Positions 18,119 through 26,501 of a stretch of DNA of 60,844 nt are shown one piece after another. The stretch is taken from positions 1-60,844 of IMG/VR virus record IMGVR_UViG_3300025687_006674; one strand, written 5' to 3'. Source of the stretch: a virus. Positions within the stretch are counted from its first letter, which is position 1. Each line of letters opens with the position of its first letter. A program made the translations under genes and the position numbers. The notes beneath the pieces were generated by a model. It did not search any database. It was not told the DNA's origin and was given only the letters and a program-made list of their open reading frames with translations.

Positions 18119-18727
18119 ATGAGTATTGGTTTATATAATGAAAAATTAAACATAGAATTCTATCACATACCAAAAAATGGTATGACTACAATGTTAGTGG
18201 AGTTTAAGTTTTCTTGGAAAGATTATAAGGAAATACCAAACGACAGAAAAATTATTGCGATTATTAGAGAACCTATTGACAGATTTATTTCTTCTTACAT
18301 ACACTTTATAAAACACTATAGAGATGGAAACACTGAACAAACATTTAGAAAAATATCGATGGATAGAAAGTATATAATCGATAAAAATTATAATAACTGC
18401 CAAGGTGTTGAAACATTTTTATCAGAGATTGAAGAAAATGGATTTTTTGATAATCATAATCTACCCCAAATTTCATATTTAGAGGGAACTAATTTACCGG
18501 GTCATATATCATCTAATAGAAGTATTAATAAAATAACAAATTTCATAAAGTTTGATAAGATAAGTGAAGATATATCTGAAGTTTTGAATGAAGATATAAC
18601 TTTACCTGTACGTAATAAAGGAAACGATTCAATACGTACACAAATAGAAAATTGTGTTGAGAAGTTTAGAACTCGTATCGAAAAATTATATGAAGAAGAT
18701 TACAAATTATATAATAAAATATCATGA
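18119..18727 (+). CDS. Sulfotransferase-family protein
   Basis: 202 residues. The N-terminus has H-I-P-K-N-G-M-T-T (residues 16-24), equivalent to the 5'-phosphosulfate loop, and R-E-P-I-D-R-F-I-S-S-Y (50-60), equivalent to the 3'-phosphate-binding motif of carbohydrate sulfotransferases. These enzymes move sulfate from PAPS to a sugar hydroxyl. It lies between ColD-like and Gmd genes, so the acceptor is probably the glycan built by this cluster. The protein is short, keeping the core but little else. PAPS would have to come from the host. Confidence 0.82.
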   Translation: MSIGLYNEKLNIEFYHIPKNGMTTMLVEFKFSWKDYKEIPNDRKIIAIIREPIDRFISSYIHFIKHYRDGNTEQTFRKISMDRKYIIDKNYNNCQGVETFLSEIEENGFFDNHNLPQISYLEGTNLPGHISSNRSINKITNFIKFDKISEDISEVLNEDITLPVRNKGNDSIRTQIENCVEKFRTRIEKLYEEDYKLYNKIS

Positions 18728-19695
18728 AAAAAGCATTAATTACAGGGATAAATGGCCAAGATGGTTCTTACCTTTCTGAATTTCTTATAGAAAAAGGATA
18801 TGAAGTATACGGAATTTTAAAAAGAAATTCAGTTGCCGAAAATCAAACATCTCGTTTAGATAATATTTTTGATAAAATAAAACTTTATTATGCTGATATG
18901 ACAGACTTGTCGTCTCTGATATCTGTCATACAAAAAGTAATGCCTGATGAGATTTATAATTTGGCTGCACAATCACATGTTCGTATTTCTTTTGACCAAC
19001 CTTTATACACCACACAAGTAACTGGTGTAGGTACACTTAACATGTTAGAGGCGGTTAGATTAATAAAACCCGATGCAAAAATATATCAAGCATCGTCATC
19101 AGAAATGTTTGGTAATTCAATCGATAATGATGGGTTTCAAAGAGAAACTACTCCAATGAATCCAGTATCACCTTACGGGTGTGCTAAGGTGTTCTCATAC
19201 AACATTTGTAAAAATTATCGTAATTCTTATGATATGTTTATATCGAATGGAATTTTATTTAATCATGAATCACCACGAAGAGGTACAAACTTTGTAACGA
19301 ATAAAGTAGTAAAAGAAGCCGTTAAAATTAAACTTGGTTTATCTAATGAACTTAGATTAGGTAATTTAGACGCAACACGAGATTGGGGTCATGCCAAAGA
19401 CTACGTTGAAGCCATGTGGTTAATCTTACAACAAGATGAGTCTAATGATTACGTTTGTTCAACAGGAGTATCACACTCAGTTAGAGAACTATGTGAATAC
19501 ACATTTAAAAAACTAAATTTAAATTACGAAGATTATATCACACAAGATGAAAAATATTTACGACCTGAAGAGTTAGAAAATTTAAAAGGAGACTCCTCTA
19601 AATTAAGAAAAGATACTGGATGGTCTCCAAAATATACTTTTGAAAGTATGATTGATGAAATGATTGATTATTGGTTAAATTATTATAAATTATAA
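18724..19695 (+). CDS. gmd: GDP-mannose 4,6-dehydratase
   Basis: 323 residues. The N-terminal G-I-N-G-Q-D-G-S-Y-L is the NADP-binding loop typical of Gmd. The S-S-S-E-M-F-G segment, the P-Y-G-C-A-K catalytic Tyr-x3-Lys and the N-H-E-S-P-R-R-G substrate loop are all present. It converts GDP-mannose to GDP-4-keto-6-deoxymannose, the common precursor of GDP-fucose, GDP-colitose, GDP-perosamine and GDP-rhamnose. It is slightly shorter than E. coli Gmd (373). It overlaps the sulfotransferase gene by 4 bp and ends the main sugar operon, 26 bp before phoH. Confidence 0.95.
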   Translation: MKKALITGINGQDGSYLSEFLIEKGYEVYGILKRNSVAENQTSRLDNIFDKIKLYYADMTDLSSLISVIQKVMPDEIYNLAAQSHVRISFDQPLYTTQVTGVGTLNMLEAVRLIKPDAKIYQASSSEMFGNSIDNDGFQRETTPMNPVSPYGCAKVFSYNICKNYRNSYDMFISNGILFNHESPRRGTNFVTNKVVKEAVKIKLGLSNELRLGNLDATRDWGHAKDYVEAMWLILQQDESNDYVCSTGVSHSVRELCEYTFKKLNLNYEDYITQDEKYLRPEELENLKGDSSKLRKDTGWSPKYTFESMIDEMIDYWLNYYKL

Positions 19696-19721
19696 TAAAT
19701 AAAAAGCATTAGATATTACAT

Positions 19722-20444
19722 ATGCCAGTTAGAAAACAAAAAAGTGATAACGTACCTTCACAAAACAAAATGACCACGAAAGAATATATAAACTCACTAA
19801 TTAAAAAAACACCAAGAAAGAAATTTCTTTCTGATTCTCAAAAAGAATATTTCGACATTTTAGAAAACAATGAAATAACTCTTTGTACAGGACCTGCCGG
19901 TGTGGGTAAGTCGTATATAGCAATGAACGCAGCAGTCCATCTATTAATGGACCCAAACAATTCATATGAAAAAATTATAATTGTTAGACCAGCAGTAGAA
20001 GCTGAAGAAAAATTAGGTTCACTACCAGGAAACGTAGAAGAAAAGTTGGACCCATATATTTTTCCATCATACTACTTGTTAAATAAAATAATCGGAAAAG
20101 ACGCAAGAGAAAGATTAAAAAATACCGATGTTATTGAAGTCTTTGCACTTGCATATATGAGGGGAATGAATATTGATAATTCAATCTTAATATTTGAAGA
20201 AGCTCAAAACTGTACACCTAAACAGATGAAATTACTTTTAACTCGAATAGGGTTTAATTCAAAGTTTTTTATCTCAGGTGATTTAGAACAAACTGACCGA
20301 TATAAAGATAAAACACATTCAGGTCTTTGGGACGCATTACAAAGATTCAGAGGATTAGATGGTGTAGGTATTTTTGAATTTGGTTCACAAGATATTATTA
20401 GAAATCCATTAATTACTAAATTATTAGATAGATACGAAGAATGA
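19722..20444 (+). CDS. phoH: PhoH-like ATPase
   Basis: 240 residues. After a ~35-residue basic leader, the PhoH P-loop domain has Walker A G-P-A-G-V-G-K-S (57-64), Walker B L-I-F-E-E-A-Q-N, and the T-R-I-G-F-N-S-K and G-D-L-E-Q-T-D motifs of the family. PhoH is a predicted RNA/DNA-dependent ATPase found in many marine and jumbo phages; its function in phages is not settled. The 26-bp gap from gmd has no clear promoter. It overlaps the next gene by 4 bp. Confidence 0.93.
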   Translation: MPVRKQKSDNVPSQNKMTTKEYINSLIKKTPRKKFLSDSQKEYFDILENNEITLCTGPAGVGKSYIAMNAAVHLLMDPNNSYEKIIIVRPAVEAEEKLGSLPGNVEEKLDPYIFPSYYLLNKIIGKDARERLKNTDVIEVFALAYMRGMNIDNSILIFEEAQNCTPKQMKLLLTRIGFNSKFFISGDLEQTDRYKDKTHSGLWDALQRFRGLDGVGIFEFGSQDIIRNPLITKLLDRYEE

Positions 20445-21052
20445 GAATTGCGATAGATACTAATGGTGTTTTAAGAGATACTTTAGGCAAAGCTGAACAA
20501 GTTTACCAAAAGTTTTTTATAGACGATTACATCAAAGAAGAAGGGGAGGGAGATTTTGAATATAAATTAAATCTACCTGTCAATAGTATGAATTTAATTG
20601 AACATTTTGTTTTTCCAAAAACAGAGGACTTGTACGATTTTTTTTATGTAGATTTTCCAATGAATATTTTTGGACACGCAGCGTCTATAAGTGGTAATAC
20701 ATTTAATATTGTAAATGAAATTTATGAAGATTTAAGAGATGACCACGAAATATCAATTATATCAGATGAGATTCAAAAATCAAAACCCGCAACTTTGTTC
20801 TTTTTGTCTAAATACGGATGTTTAGTTGAAAATATTAATTTCTATTCTAAAATAACTATGGATAAAGTAATTTCAGATTATGATATAATCGTAACTGCAA
20901 ATCCCGACATTTTGAGTGATGATAGTTTTAAATTATTAAAAGTAAAATTTAACACACCTTACAATCAAAATATAAAATCAGATTATACAATCACTAATTT
21001 AGAAGAGTTTAAAGAATTGTATGAAGAATTAAAATTAAAAGAAAATGTTTAA
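20441..21052 (+). CDS. HAD-like hydrolase, nucleotidase-type
   Basis: 203 residues starting I-A-I-D-T-N-G-V-L-R-D-T, a HAD motif I variant with Asn at the second-Asp position. A later I-S-I-I-S-D-E segment resembles motif II, and V-I-S-D-Y-D-I-I-V-T-A-N resembles motif IV. Replacement of the second motif-I Asp may reduce or alter phosphatase activity. Similar proteins are common in T4-like marine phages. Substrate unknown. It overlaps phoH and the next gene. Confidence 0.6.
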   Translation: MRIAIDTNGVLRDTLGKAEQVYQKFFIDDYIKEEGEGDFEYKLNLPVNSMNLIEHFVFPKTEDLYDFFYVDFPMNIFGHAASISGNTFNIVNEIYEDLRDDHEISIISDEIQKSKPATLFFLSKYGCLVENINFYSKITMDKVISDYDIIVTANPDILSDDSFKLLKVKFNTPYNQNIKSDYTITNLEEFKELYEELKLKENV

Positions 21053-21323
21053 AATATTAGGTGAAAGTTATTATTTAGATTTGAATGAATTAGACAAACA
21101 AATTTCTATAGTAAAAACGGTCAAAGATGACGAAAACGAAGAAAGTGAACATAATGTAAATTTAGTTAAGTTTGAACTATTAAAATTAATGGTCGAGGTA
21201 GTTCTAAGTGAAAGAGAAGATATTGATGAAAATTTAGGTGTTTACTCAGGTAAAGATTTAAGTATTCCCTTTAGAATTGCATTTAATACATTATTAACAC
21301 ATAATATACTTAAAAGTTTATAA
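21045..21323 (+). CDS. Hypothetical 92-residue protein
   Basis: Starts inside the 3' end of the HAD-like gene (8-bp overlap). It is acidic in the first half and helical in the second, without cysteines or membrane segments. No family recognised. Located in the phoH to late-sigma gene run. Confidence 0.65.
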   Translation: MFKILGESYYLDLNELDKQISIVKTVKDDENEESEHNVNLVKFELLKLMVEVVLSEREDIDENLGVYSGKDLSIPFRIAFNTLLTHNILKSL

Positions 21324-21325
21324 AA

Positions 21326-22390
21326 ATGGAAACAGAAAAAATACAAAAAGTTGAGAATTCTATTTTAAATTTAGTTGACAGAAAGTCAAAAATTTATTTT
21401 TTAGTACAGGATACTAAAGGTCACGCCAAAGGGTCTATTAGATTTATATATCAAGTGGCTCAAACATTAAAAGATAACGGGTTCAATCCAATTATTATTC
21501 ATGAAGAAAAAAACTATACAGGTGTTTCTGAATGGTTAGATGAAAAATATATGGAATTACCACACCAATCTATAGAAGGTCAAAGTTTACAAATTTCACC
21601 TGAAGATTTTGTTATTATACCTGAAATTTATGGACACGTATTAGAACAGATTTCAAATTTCCCTTGTGGTAAGATTGTACTTTGTCAAGCATATGACCAT
21701 ATGTTAGAAACACTAACACCAGGTTCAAATTGGGCACAATTTGGATTTAGAAAGGCAATAACCACAAGTGAAGAACAAAAAGAATATGTTGGTAATTTGA
21801 TGAAGGCTACTGATATCGATGTTTTAAAACCACACATTCCTGAATTATTTACGAGAAAAGAAAAACCTTCAAAACCTATCGTATCTATACACAGTAGAGA
21901 ACAGAGAAATACTGCAAAAATCATCAAAGGGTTTTATTTAAAATATCCACAATTTAGATGGATTACTTTCAGAGATATGAAAGGTTTAAATCAAAAAGAA
22001 TTTTCCGAATATTTGAAAGATAGTTTTGTTTCGGTTTGGGTTGATGATGAATCAGGTTTTGGAACATTCCCGTTAGAATCTATGGCTTCGAGAACTCCTG
22101 TTATTGGAAAAGTACCGAACATGAAACCTGAATGGATGACAGACCACAACGGTGTATGGACATATGATATGAATAATATTATAGACATTCTAGCTGAGTT
22201 TGTTCAAAATTGGTTAGAAGATAATATATCGGAATCTTTATATGAAAACTCACTTTTAACTGCACAAAAATATTCAAATAAAGAAGAGTTTGAAAATGGA
22301 GTTTTAAATTTATTTACTAATTATTTTGATGTTAGACGAGAAAGTTTTCAAACTCAATTAGATAAAATGAAAGTAACAGAAGAAAATTAA
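21326..22390 (+). CDS. GT4-like glycosyltransferase
   Basis: 354 residues. The N-terminal domain contains D-T-K-G-H-A-K-G-S-I-R. The C-terminal half contains the GT4-type donor region D-D-E-S-G-F-G-T-F-P-L-E-S-M-A-S-R-T-P-V-I-G. Catalytic details and sugar cannot be read. It is separated from the main sugar cluster by phoH and two small genes, and is paired with the GT2-like gene that follows after 2 bp. Confidence 0.8.
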   Translation: METEKIQKVENSILNLVDRKSKIYFLVQDTKGHAKGSIRFIYQVAQTLKDNGFNPIIIHEEKNYTGVSEWLDEKYMELPHQSIEGQSLQISPEDFVIIPEIYGHVLEQISNFPCGKIVLCQAYDHMLETLTPGSNWAQFGFRKAITTSEEQKEYVGNLMKATDIDVLKPHIPELFTRKEKPSKPIVSIHSREQRNTAKIIKGFYLKYPQFRWITFRDMKGLNQKEFSEYLKDSFVSVWVDDESGFGTFPLESMASRTPVIGKVPNMKPEWMTDHNGVWTYDMNNIIDILAEFVQNWLEDNISESLYENSLLTAQKYSNKEEFENGVLNLFTNYFDVRRESFQTQLDKMKVTEEN

Positions 22391-22392
22391 TT

Positions 22393-23196
22393 ATGGAAAA
22401 TTTTAATGTATCGGTAGTTCTACCAATAGAAAGTTCAAAACACAAAGATTTTTATGACTTATTCTCAAAGTCAATCCAATCTATTTTAAATCAGTCAGTA
22501 CCTGTTAATGAGGTGGTAATTGTACATTCAGATGAAGAGTCTTTAGTTTCAATTATAAATGAGTTTGATTATAGTGGTTTGACAGTAAATAAAGTAATTA
22601 ACAACGGAGACACTGACTTTGCAACTCAAGTTAATTTAGGTGTAGAAAATTCAAATTCAGAATGGATTTCAATATTAGAGTTTGATGATGAATATGCCTC
22701 AATTTGGTTTAAAAATGTTAAAAGGTATGCCGAGGCTTATCCTGACATGCAAGGATTTTTACCTATCGTTGTTGATGTTGATGAAAAAGGTATTTTCGCA
22801 GGATTTACAAATGAAGCAACATTCGCAGCAAGTATGAATAGTGAAATTGGTATTTTAACAAATGAGGTTCTTTTAAATTATCAAAACTTCCAAAGTAGTG
22901 GTTTCGTTTTGAAAAAAGAAGTTTACCAAGATTTCGGAGGATTTAAAAAATCAATGAGATTAACATTCGTTTATGAATTTTTACTTAGATTAACATACAA
23001 TTCTGTAAATATTATGACTATTCCAAGAATTGGTTATAAACATATGAATTTACGATTTGGCTCAATCTTTTGGAACTACAAAAATGGTGAAGATAGAGTT
23101 ACAGAAGACGAAGTTAGGTTTTGGTTAGAATCGGCGAAAAAAGAACACTTCTTCACCAACGATAGAGGTATAAAATATGAAGCTATCGAAGGTTAA
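22393..23196 (+). CDS. GT2-like glycosyltransferase
   Basis: 267 residues. The N-terminus N-V-S-V-V-L-P-I-E and I-L-N-Q-S-V-P-V-N-E-V-V-I-V-H-S fit GT2; the metal site is probably L-E-F-D-D-E. The canonical D-D following the nucleotide-binding strand is H-S-D-E here. It ends with a base shared with the start of the sigma-factor gene (TAATG). Acceptor unknown. Confidence 0.75.
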   Translation: MENFNVSVVLPIESSKHKDFYDLFSKSIQSILNQSVPVNEVVIVHSDEESLVSIINEFDYSGLTVNKVINNGDTDFATQVNLGVENSNSEWISILEFDDEYASIWFKNVKRYAEAYPDMQGFLPIVVDVDEKGIFAGFTNEATFAASMNSEIGILTNEVLLNYQNFQSSGFVLKKEVYQDFGGFKKSMRLTFVYEFLLRLTYNSVNIMTIPRIGYKHMNLRFGSIFWNYKNGEDRVTEDEVRFWLESAKKEHFFTNDRGIKYEAIEG

Positions 23197-23951
23197 TGTT
23201 GACATCCAAAACAAGTGGAAGCTCTGAGAATAATGAAGTAAAAAAAAGAGGTCGTAAACCAAAAACTACGACTAATTATTTTGCTGAAAGAGAAGAACAT
23301 GCGGTTCGCATGTTTTTGTCTGCAAATACAATGTCCGAAAAAAATAGCATTTACAATGAATTTTTAAGAGCTCCTTTGGATAAAATGATTGAATCTATTA
23401 TAAGACGATATAAGCTTTATAGAAAAGATATGGATTTTAGAGAAATTCATCATGATACCCATTCTTTTTTAATTACTAAAGTAGATAAATTCAAACCAGC
23501 TAGAAATAAAAAGGCATATTCTTATTTTGGTACAATATGTAAAAATTATTTAATGGGTCAAATTATAAAAGACCAAAAAGAATTAAATAGAAAAATTTCA
23601 TACGAAGACATATCAAGCTCATTAGAAAACAGACCTGATATGGTATACTATTTAGAATATGAAAAAATAGAACCAGACCAAGTTATAAAAGAATTTTTAA
23701 CAAAATTAAAAAATTTTGTTGAGAATGAAAATTTAAATACTAATGAACAAAAACTTGGGTTTGCGTTAGTTGAGTTATTTGATAACTACGATGATATTTT
23801 TATTGGTACCGATAATAATAAATTTAATAAGAATATTATTTTATTGTCACTAAGAGAAATGACTAATCTATCCACTAAAGAAATTAGAACTTCTATGAAG
23901 AAATATAAAATTCTTTACTACGATATGATGAAAATTATCAATAACCGATAA
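23196..23951 (+). CDS. T4 gp55-like late sigma factor
   Basis: 251 residues. A basic N-terminal segment (K-K-R-G-R-K-P-K) precedes a sigma region 2-like helical part containing F-K-P-A-R-N-K-K-A-Y-S-Y-F-G-T-I-C-K-N-Y-L and Q-I-I-K-D-Q-K-E-L-N-R-K. The C-terminal ~60 residues look like a short region 4-type helix set. This matches the diverged late sigma factors of T4-like phages. It would direct host RNA polymerase to late promoters, here possibly the TATTTAT[A/T] motifs. It lies just before the tail module. Confidence 0.75.
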   Translation: MLTSKTSGSSENNEVKKRGRKPKTTTNYFAEREEHAVRMFLSANTMSEKNSIYNEFLRAPLDKMIESIIRRYKLYRKDMDFREIHHDTHSFLITKVDKFKPARNKKAYSYFGTICKNYLMGQIIKDQKELNRKISYEDISSSLENRPDMVYYLEYEKIEPDQVIKEFLTKLKNFVENENLNTNEQKLGFALVELFDNYDDIFIGTDNNKFNKNIILLSLREMTNLSTKEIRTSMKKYKILYYDMMKIINNR

Positions 23952-23965
23952 AATTTATATTTAGA

Positions 23966-23973
23966 TATTTATA
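23966..23973 (+). promoter_or_regulatory. Candidate late promoter TATTTATA
   Basis: TATTTATA lies only 5 nt before the ATG at 23979. If it works as a -10 element, the transcript would be almost leaderless. Confidence 0.5.
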
Positions 23974-23978
23974 GTATT

Positions 23979-24353
23979 ATGGGTAGACCTAAGAAAAAAG
24001 AAATTGTTTTATCTAAAGATTCTGTTTTGAGTCTGATGCAAGAAATCTACAATGAACTTGTAGAACAAAGAGCAACTGCAATCAGAATCCAAAACAAAAT
24101 GTTGTCTATGTTAAAAGACCCTGAAGATATGACAGTTATTGGTCCTGTAATAAAGGAACAACAAAAAATTATAAATGATACTATTGAAAAGAAATTAACC
24201 CTTTCTAAATTACAATCTTCTATTTGGGAAAAGGCTTCAAATAATGATTCAGAAACCTTTAATCTTTCTGAAATGGATGATGATGTTCTACAAGCGCTAA
24301 TACAAAAAGATTTAGATAAAGATAGTAAAGACGAGGGGTATAAAATAGACTAA
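23979..24353 (+). CDS. Hypothetical protein, possible late-transcription partner or tail protein
   Basis: 124 residues. A basic start (M-G-R-P-K-K-K-E) is followed by long helices and an acidic tail (M-D-D-D-V-L-Q-A-L-I). Small helical proteins with an acidic tail next to a gp55-like gene recall the T4 coactivator gp33, but no diagnostic residues are visible, so this is speculation. It has its own late-type motif at 23966-23973 and is followed 10 bp later by a tail gene. Confidence 0.65.
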   Translation: MGRPKKKEIVLSKDSVLSLMQEIYNELVEQRATAIRIQNKMLSMLKDPEDMTVIGPVIKEQQKIINDTIEKKLTLSKLQSSIWEKASNNDSETFNLSEMDDDVLQALIQKDLDKDSKDEGYKID

Positions 24354-24363
24354 TTATACCATT

Positions 24364-26298
24364 ATGTCGATTGATTTAAGTCAAGATTATTCTACGATAA
24401 AAGCAAAGTTAAGTGCTCTTACCACCGTTTTAGAAAATGATAAGAACGATACGATTCTTAAAAAATCTAGAGATGGTGATGCTCAAGATTTAAATAACCA
24501 AGATATTAATAGACCAATATCTGAATTTACTTCAGGTGTGACTAAAACGATTAAAACTGTCAAATCTCAATTTGAGGAATTGATAGATATTTTCAAATAT
24601 ACTTTACCGAACAACCAAACGAGCGGTTATAATAGTACACTTATTCGAATTTTTTTACAGGCGGCAAATAATACAAAAGAAAAAATATTACAAATATTAG
24701 TTGAGGAAGTATTATCGGCAATAGGTTGTTCTCAAGAACAGACATTTGTAATAAATGAGCCAATATACATTAAGGTTGAGTCTATAGATTTATTTGACCA
24801 ATTAAAAAATAACCCAAATGAAGAACCCAATGCATTTCTATATGAGGAAACACAGACCTCACCAGGAACATTACCGTTCTCAATGAATAGAGAAATATAC
24901 AATCGTATTCAGGACCCTAATGTTAGTTTAAAAGACGATACAGGTTCAAATTATATTGGAGCTTCTAATACAGATATATTTGATTTTGAATATACAAAAC
25001 AAGATGCTCAAGGTAATGTTGGTAACTTTTTAAAAGTCACTTTATTAAAAGATACTGGTGCAGTAAAAAGAATTTCTGATTTTTTAGTAGACTACTATCA
25101 ATCTATCGATATTTTAAATTTTGACATTTTAATTGCGAATGTTATGCAATTAATGACAGGATTTATTTCTATTTCAGGTGGTATATCAGATGGTAAACAA
25201 TTTGACATATCAAGTTGGCAAAAATTATTAACCAGAATTATGGGATTATGTTTTGATGATACTCAAGAAATTGCCGTAAGTGGGAATGCTAAATTATCGG
25301 ACTTAGAATTAATCGATGAATCATTTTTCCAATTAAACCCATTAGATTTAAGAAATATAGAATTAGAGACTGAAAATATAAGACAAGGTGTTGTTGAGTT
25401 TGAAGATTGTGATAATGTAAAATTACCAATCAATGTAGAGTCATTTAATTCGTCTATGAGAAAAATAAGGTCTGAGAATTCAATAAGTAATAAAATATTA
25501 GCTGTAGAATCATTTATATTCGACACCGCAAATAATAAAGAATGGAAAACATTAACCGCACCTAAATTTAATTTAGACGCGGCACTAAAATTAGACTTTA
25601 TTAAGGCATTACCAAGAGCGGTTATGTCAACAATATTATCACCAAAAACCATGTTTGGTATAATGGTAGCGTTAAAAGCTTTAGGTTCGTTAGTGGGAGA
25701 TGGTATTGATAGTTTAATGACTTTTATTAATAGATTTAAAAAATTTACAGTTAATTTGATGAGTAGAACTTTATCTATCTTTATTGAAGAATTATTTGAC
25801 CTAATTAAAAAGAATGCGAAGAATTTAGTACAGGATATCCTAAGAAGAATTGTTCAAGAAAGTAAGAATAAACAAGTTCAAATGTATACATCAATCATAT
25901 ATGCACTTTATTTATTAGGTAGTCTAATTTTAGATTATCGAAGATGTAAAAGTATAGTTGATGAAATATTAGCACTATTAAATTTAGGACTTCAATCTTT
26001 AGGTTTGGGGAATATAACTATACCACTACCCTTATTAGCCGGTAGTGCAGTATTACCTGGTGTTTCCGACACAAGAGCATTTTCAAATATTATTGAACAA
26101 TTACAAAAATCAGGTCTACCAACTGGTGACTTACCAGATGGTTCTCCTAATCTTATGAATATAGGTATTTTTGGTATGGTAAAAGGTATGAATCAAGAAC
26201 AGGCAGAAAATGGAAAAACTGACGTGTTTATACCACCATTAACAATTACACCCGCAGGTTTAACGGTACCGGCAAGAGGGTGGGGTAAATCTTTTTAA
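24364..26298 (+). CDS. Large tail/baseplate structural protein (unassigned)
   Basis: 644 residues. The N-terminal half is mixed helix and strand, with a Q-T-F-V-I-N-E-P-I-Y-I segment. Residues ~420-570 are strongly helical, with hydrophobic stretches (M-F-G-I-M-V-A-L-K-A-L-G, Y-A-L-Y-L-L-G-S-L-I-L). The C-terminus is Pro-rich and ends A-R-G-W-G-K-S-F. Its placement before the gp5-like baseplate gene suggests a baseplate or tail-hub role. Family not recognised. Confidence 0.7.
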   Translation: MSIDLSQDYSTIKAKLSALTTVLENDKNDTILKKSRDGDAQDLNNQDINRPISEFTSGVTKTIKTVKSQFEELIDIFKYTLPNNQTSGYNSTLIRIFLQAANNTKEKILQILVEEVLSAIGCSQEQTFVINEPIYIKVESIDLFDQLKNNPNEEPNAFLYEETQTSPGTLPFSMNREIYNRIQDPNVSLKDDTGSNYIGASNTDIFDFEYTKQDAQGNVGNFLKVTLLKDTGAVKRISDFLVDYYQSIDILNFDILIANVMQLMTGFISISGGISDGKQFDISSWQKLLTRIMGLCFDDTQEIAVSGNAKLSDLELIDESFFQLNPLDLRNIELETENIRQGVVEFEDCDNVKLPINVESFNSSMRKIRSENSISNKILAVESFIFDTANNKEWKTLTAPKFNLDAALKLDFIKALPRAVMSTILSPKTMFGIMVALKALGSLVGDGIDSLMTFINRFKKFTVNLMSRTLSIFIEELFDLIKKNAKNLVQDILRRIVQESKNKQVQMYTSIIYALYLLGSLILDYRRCKSIVDEILALLNLGLQSLGLGNITIPLPLLAGSAVLPGVSDTRAFSNIIEQLQKSGLPTGDLPDGSPNLMNIGIFGMVKGMNQEQAENGKTDVFIPPLTITPAGLTVPARGWGKSF

Positions 26299-26300
26299 TT

Positions 26301-26501
26301 ATGGATGAGAATAAAATAAAAAACGTACTATTAGATTATAAAAATAAGTCAAATAAAGAATTGACTGAAGCCTTGGATTTTCTAAATGATGATTTTGAAA
26401 AAACAAAAGAATATATTGTTAAAATGACATATCATTTAGACGGTGTCGAAAGAGCATATCATAAACTTTTAGAAGAATATCAAAAAAGAAATAAAAAATG
26501 A
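26301..26501 (+). CDS. Small coiled-coil protein
   Basis: 66 residues, nearly all predicted helix, charged, with heptad-like L spacing. It begins 2 bp after the large tail gene and overlaps the gp5-like gene by 4 bp, so it is probably translated with them. Function unknown; a small assembly factor is possible. Confidence 0.65.
   Translation: MDENKIKNVLLDYKNKSNKELTEALDFLNDDFEKTKEYIVKMTYHLDGVERAYHKLLEEYQKRNKK

Noticed and set aside
23979-24353. T4 gp33 coactivator homologue
   Set aside because: Size and location fit, but no sequence motif of gp33 or a clamp-binding tail could be confirmed.
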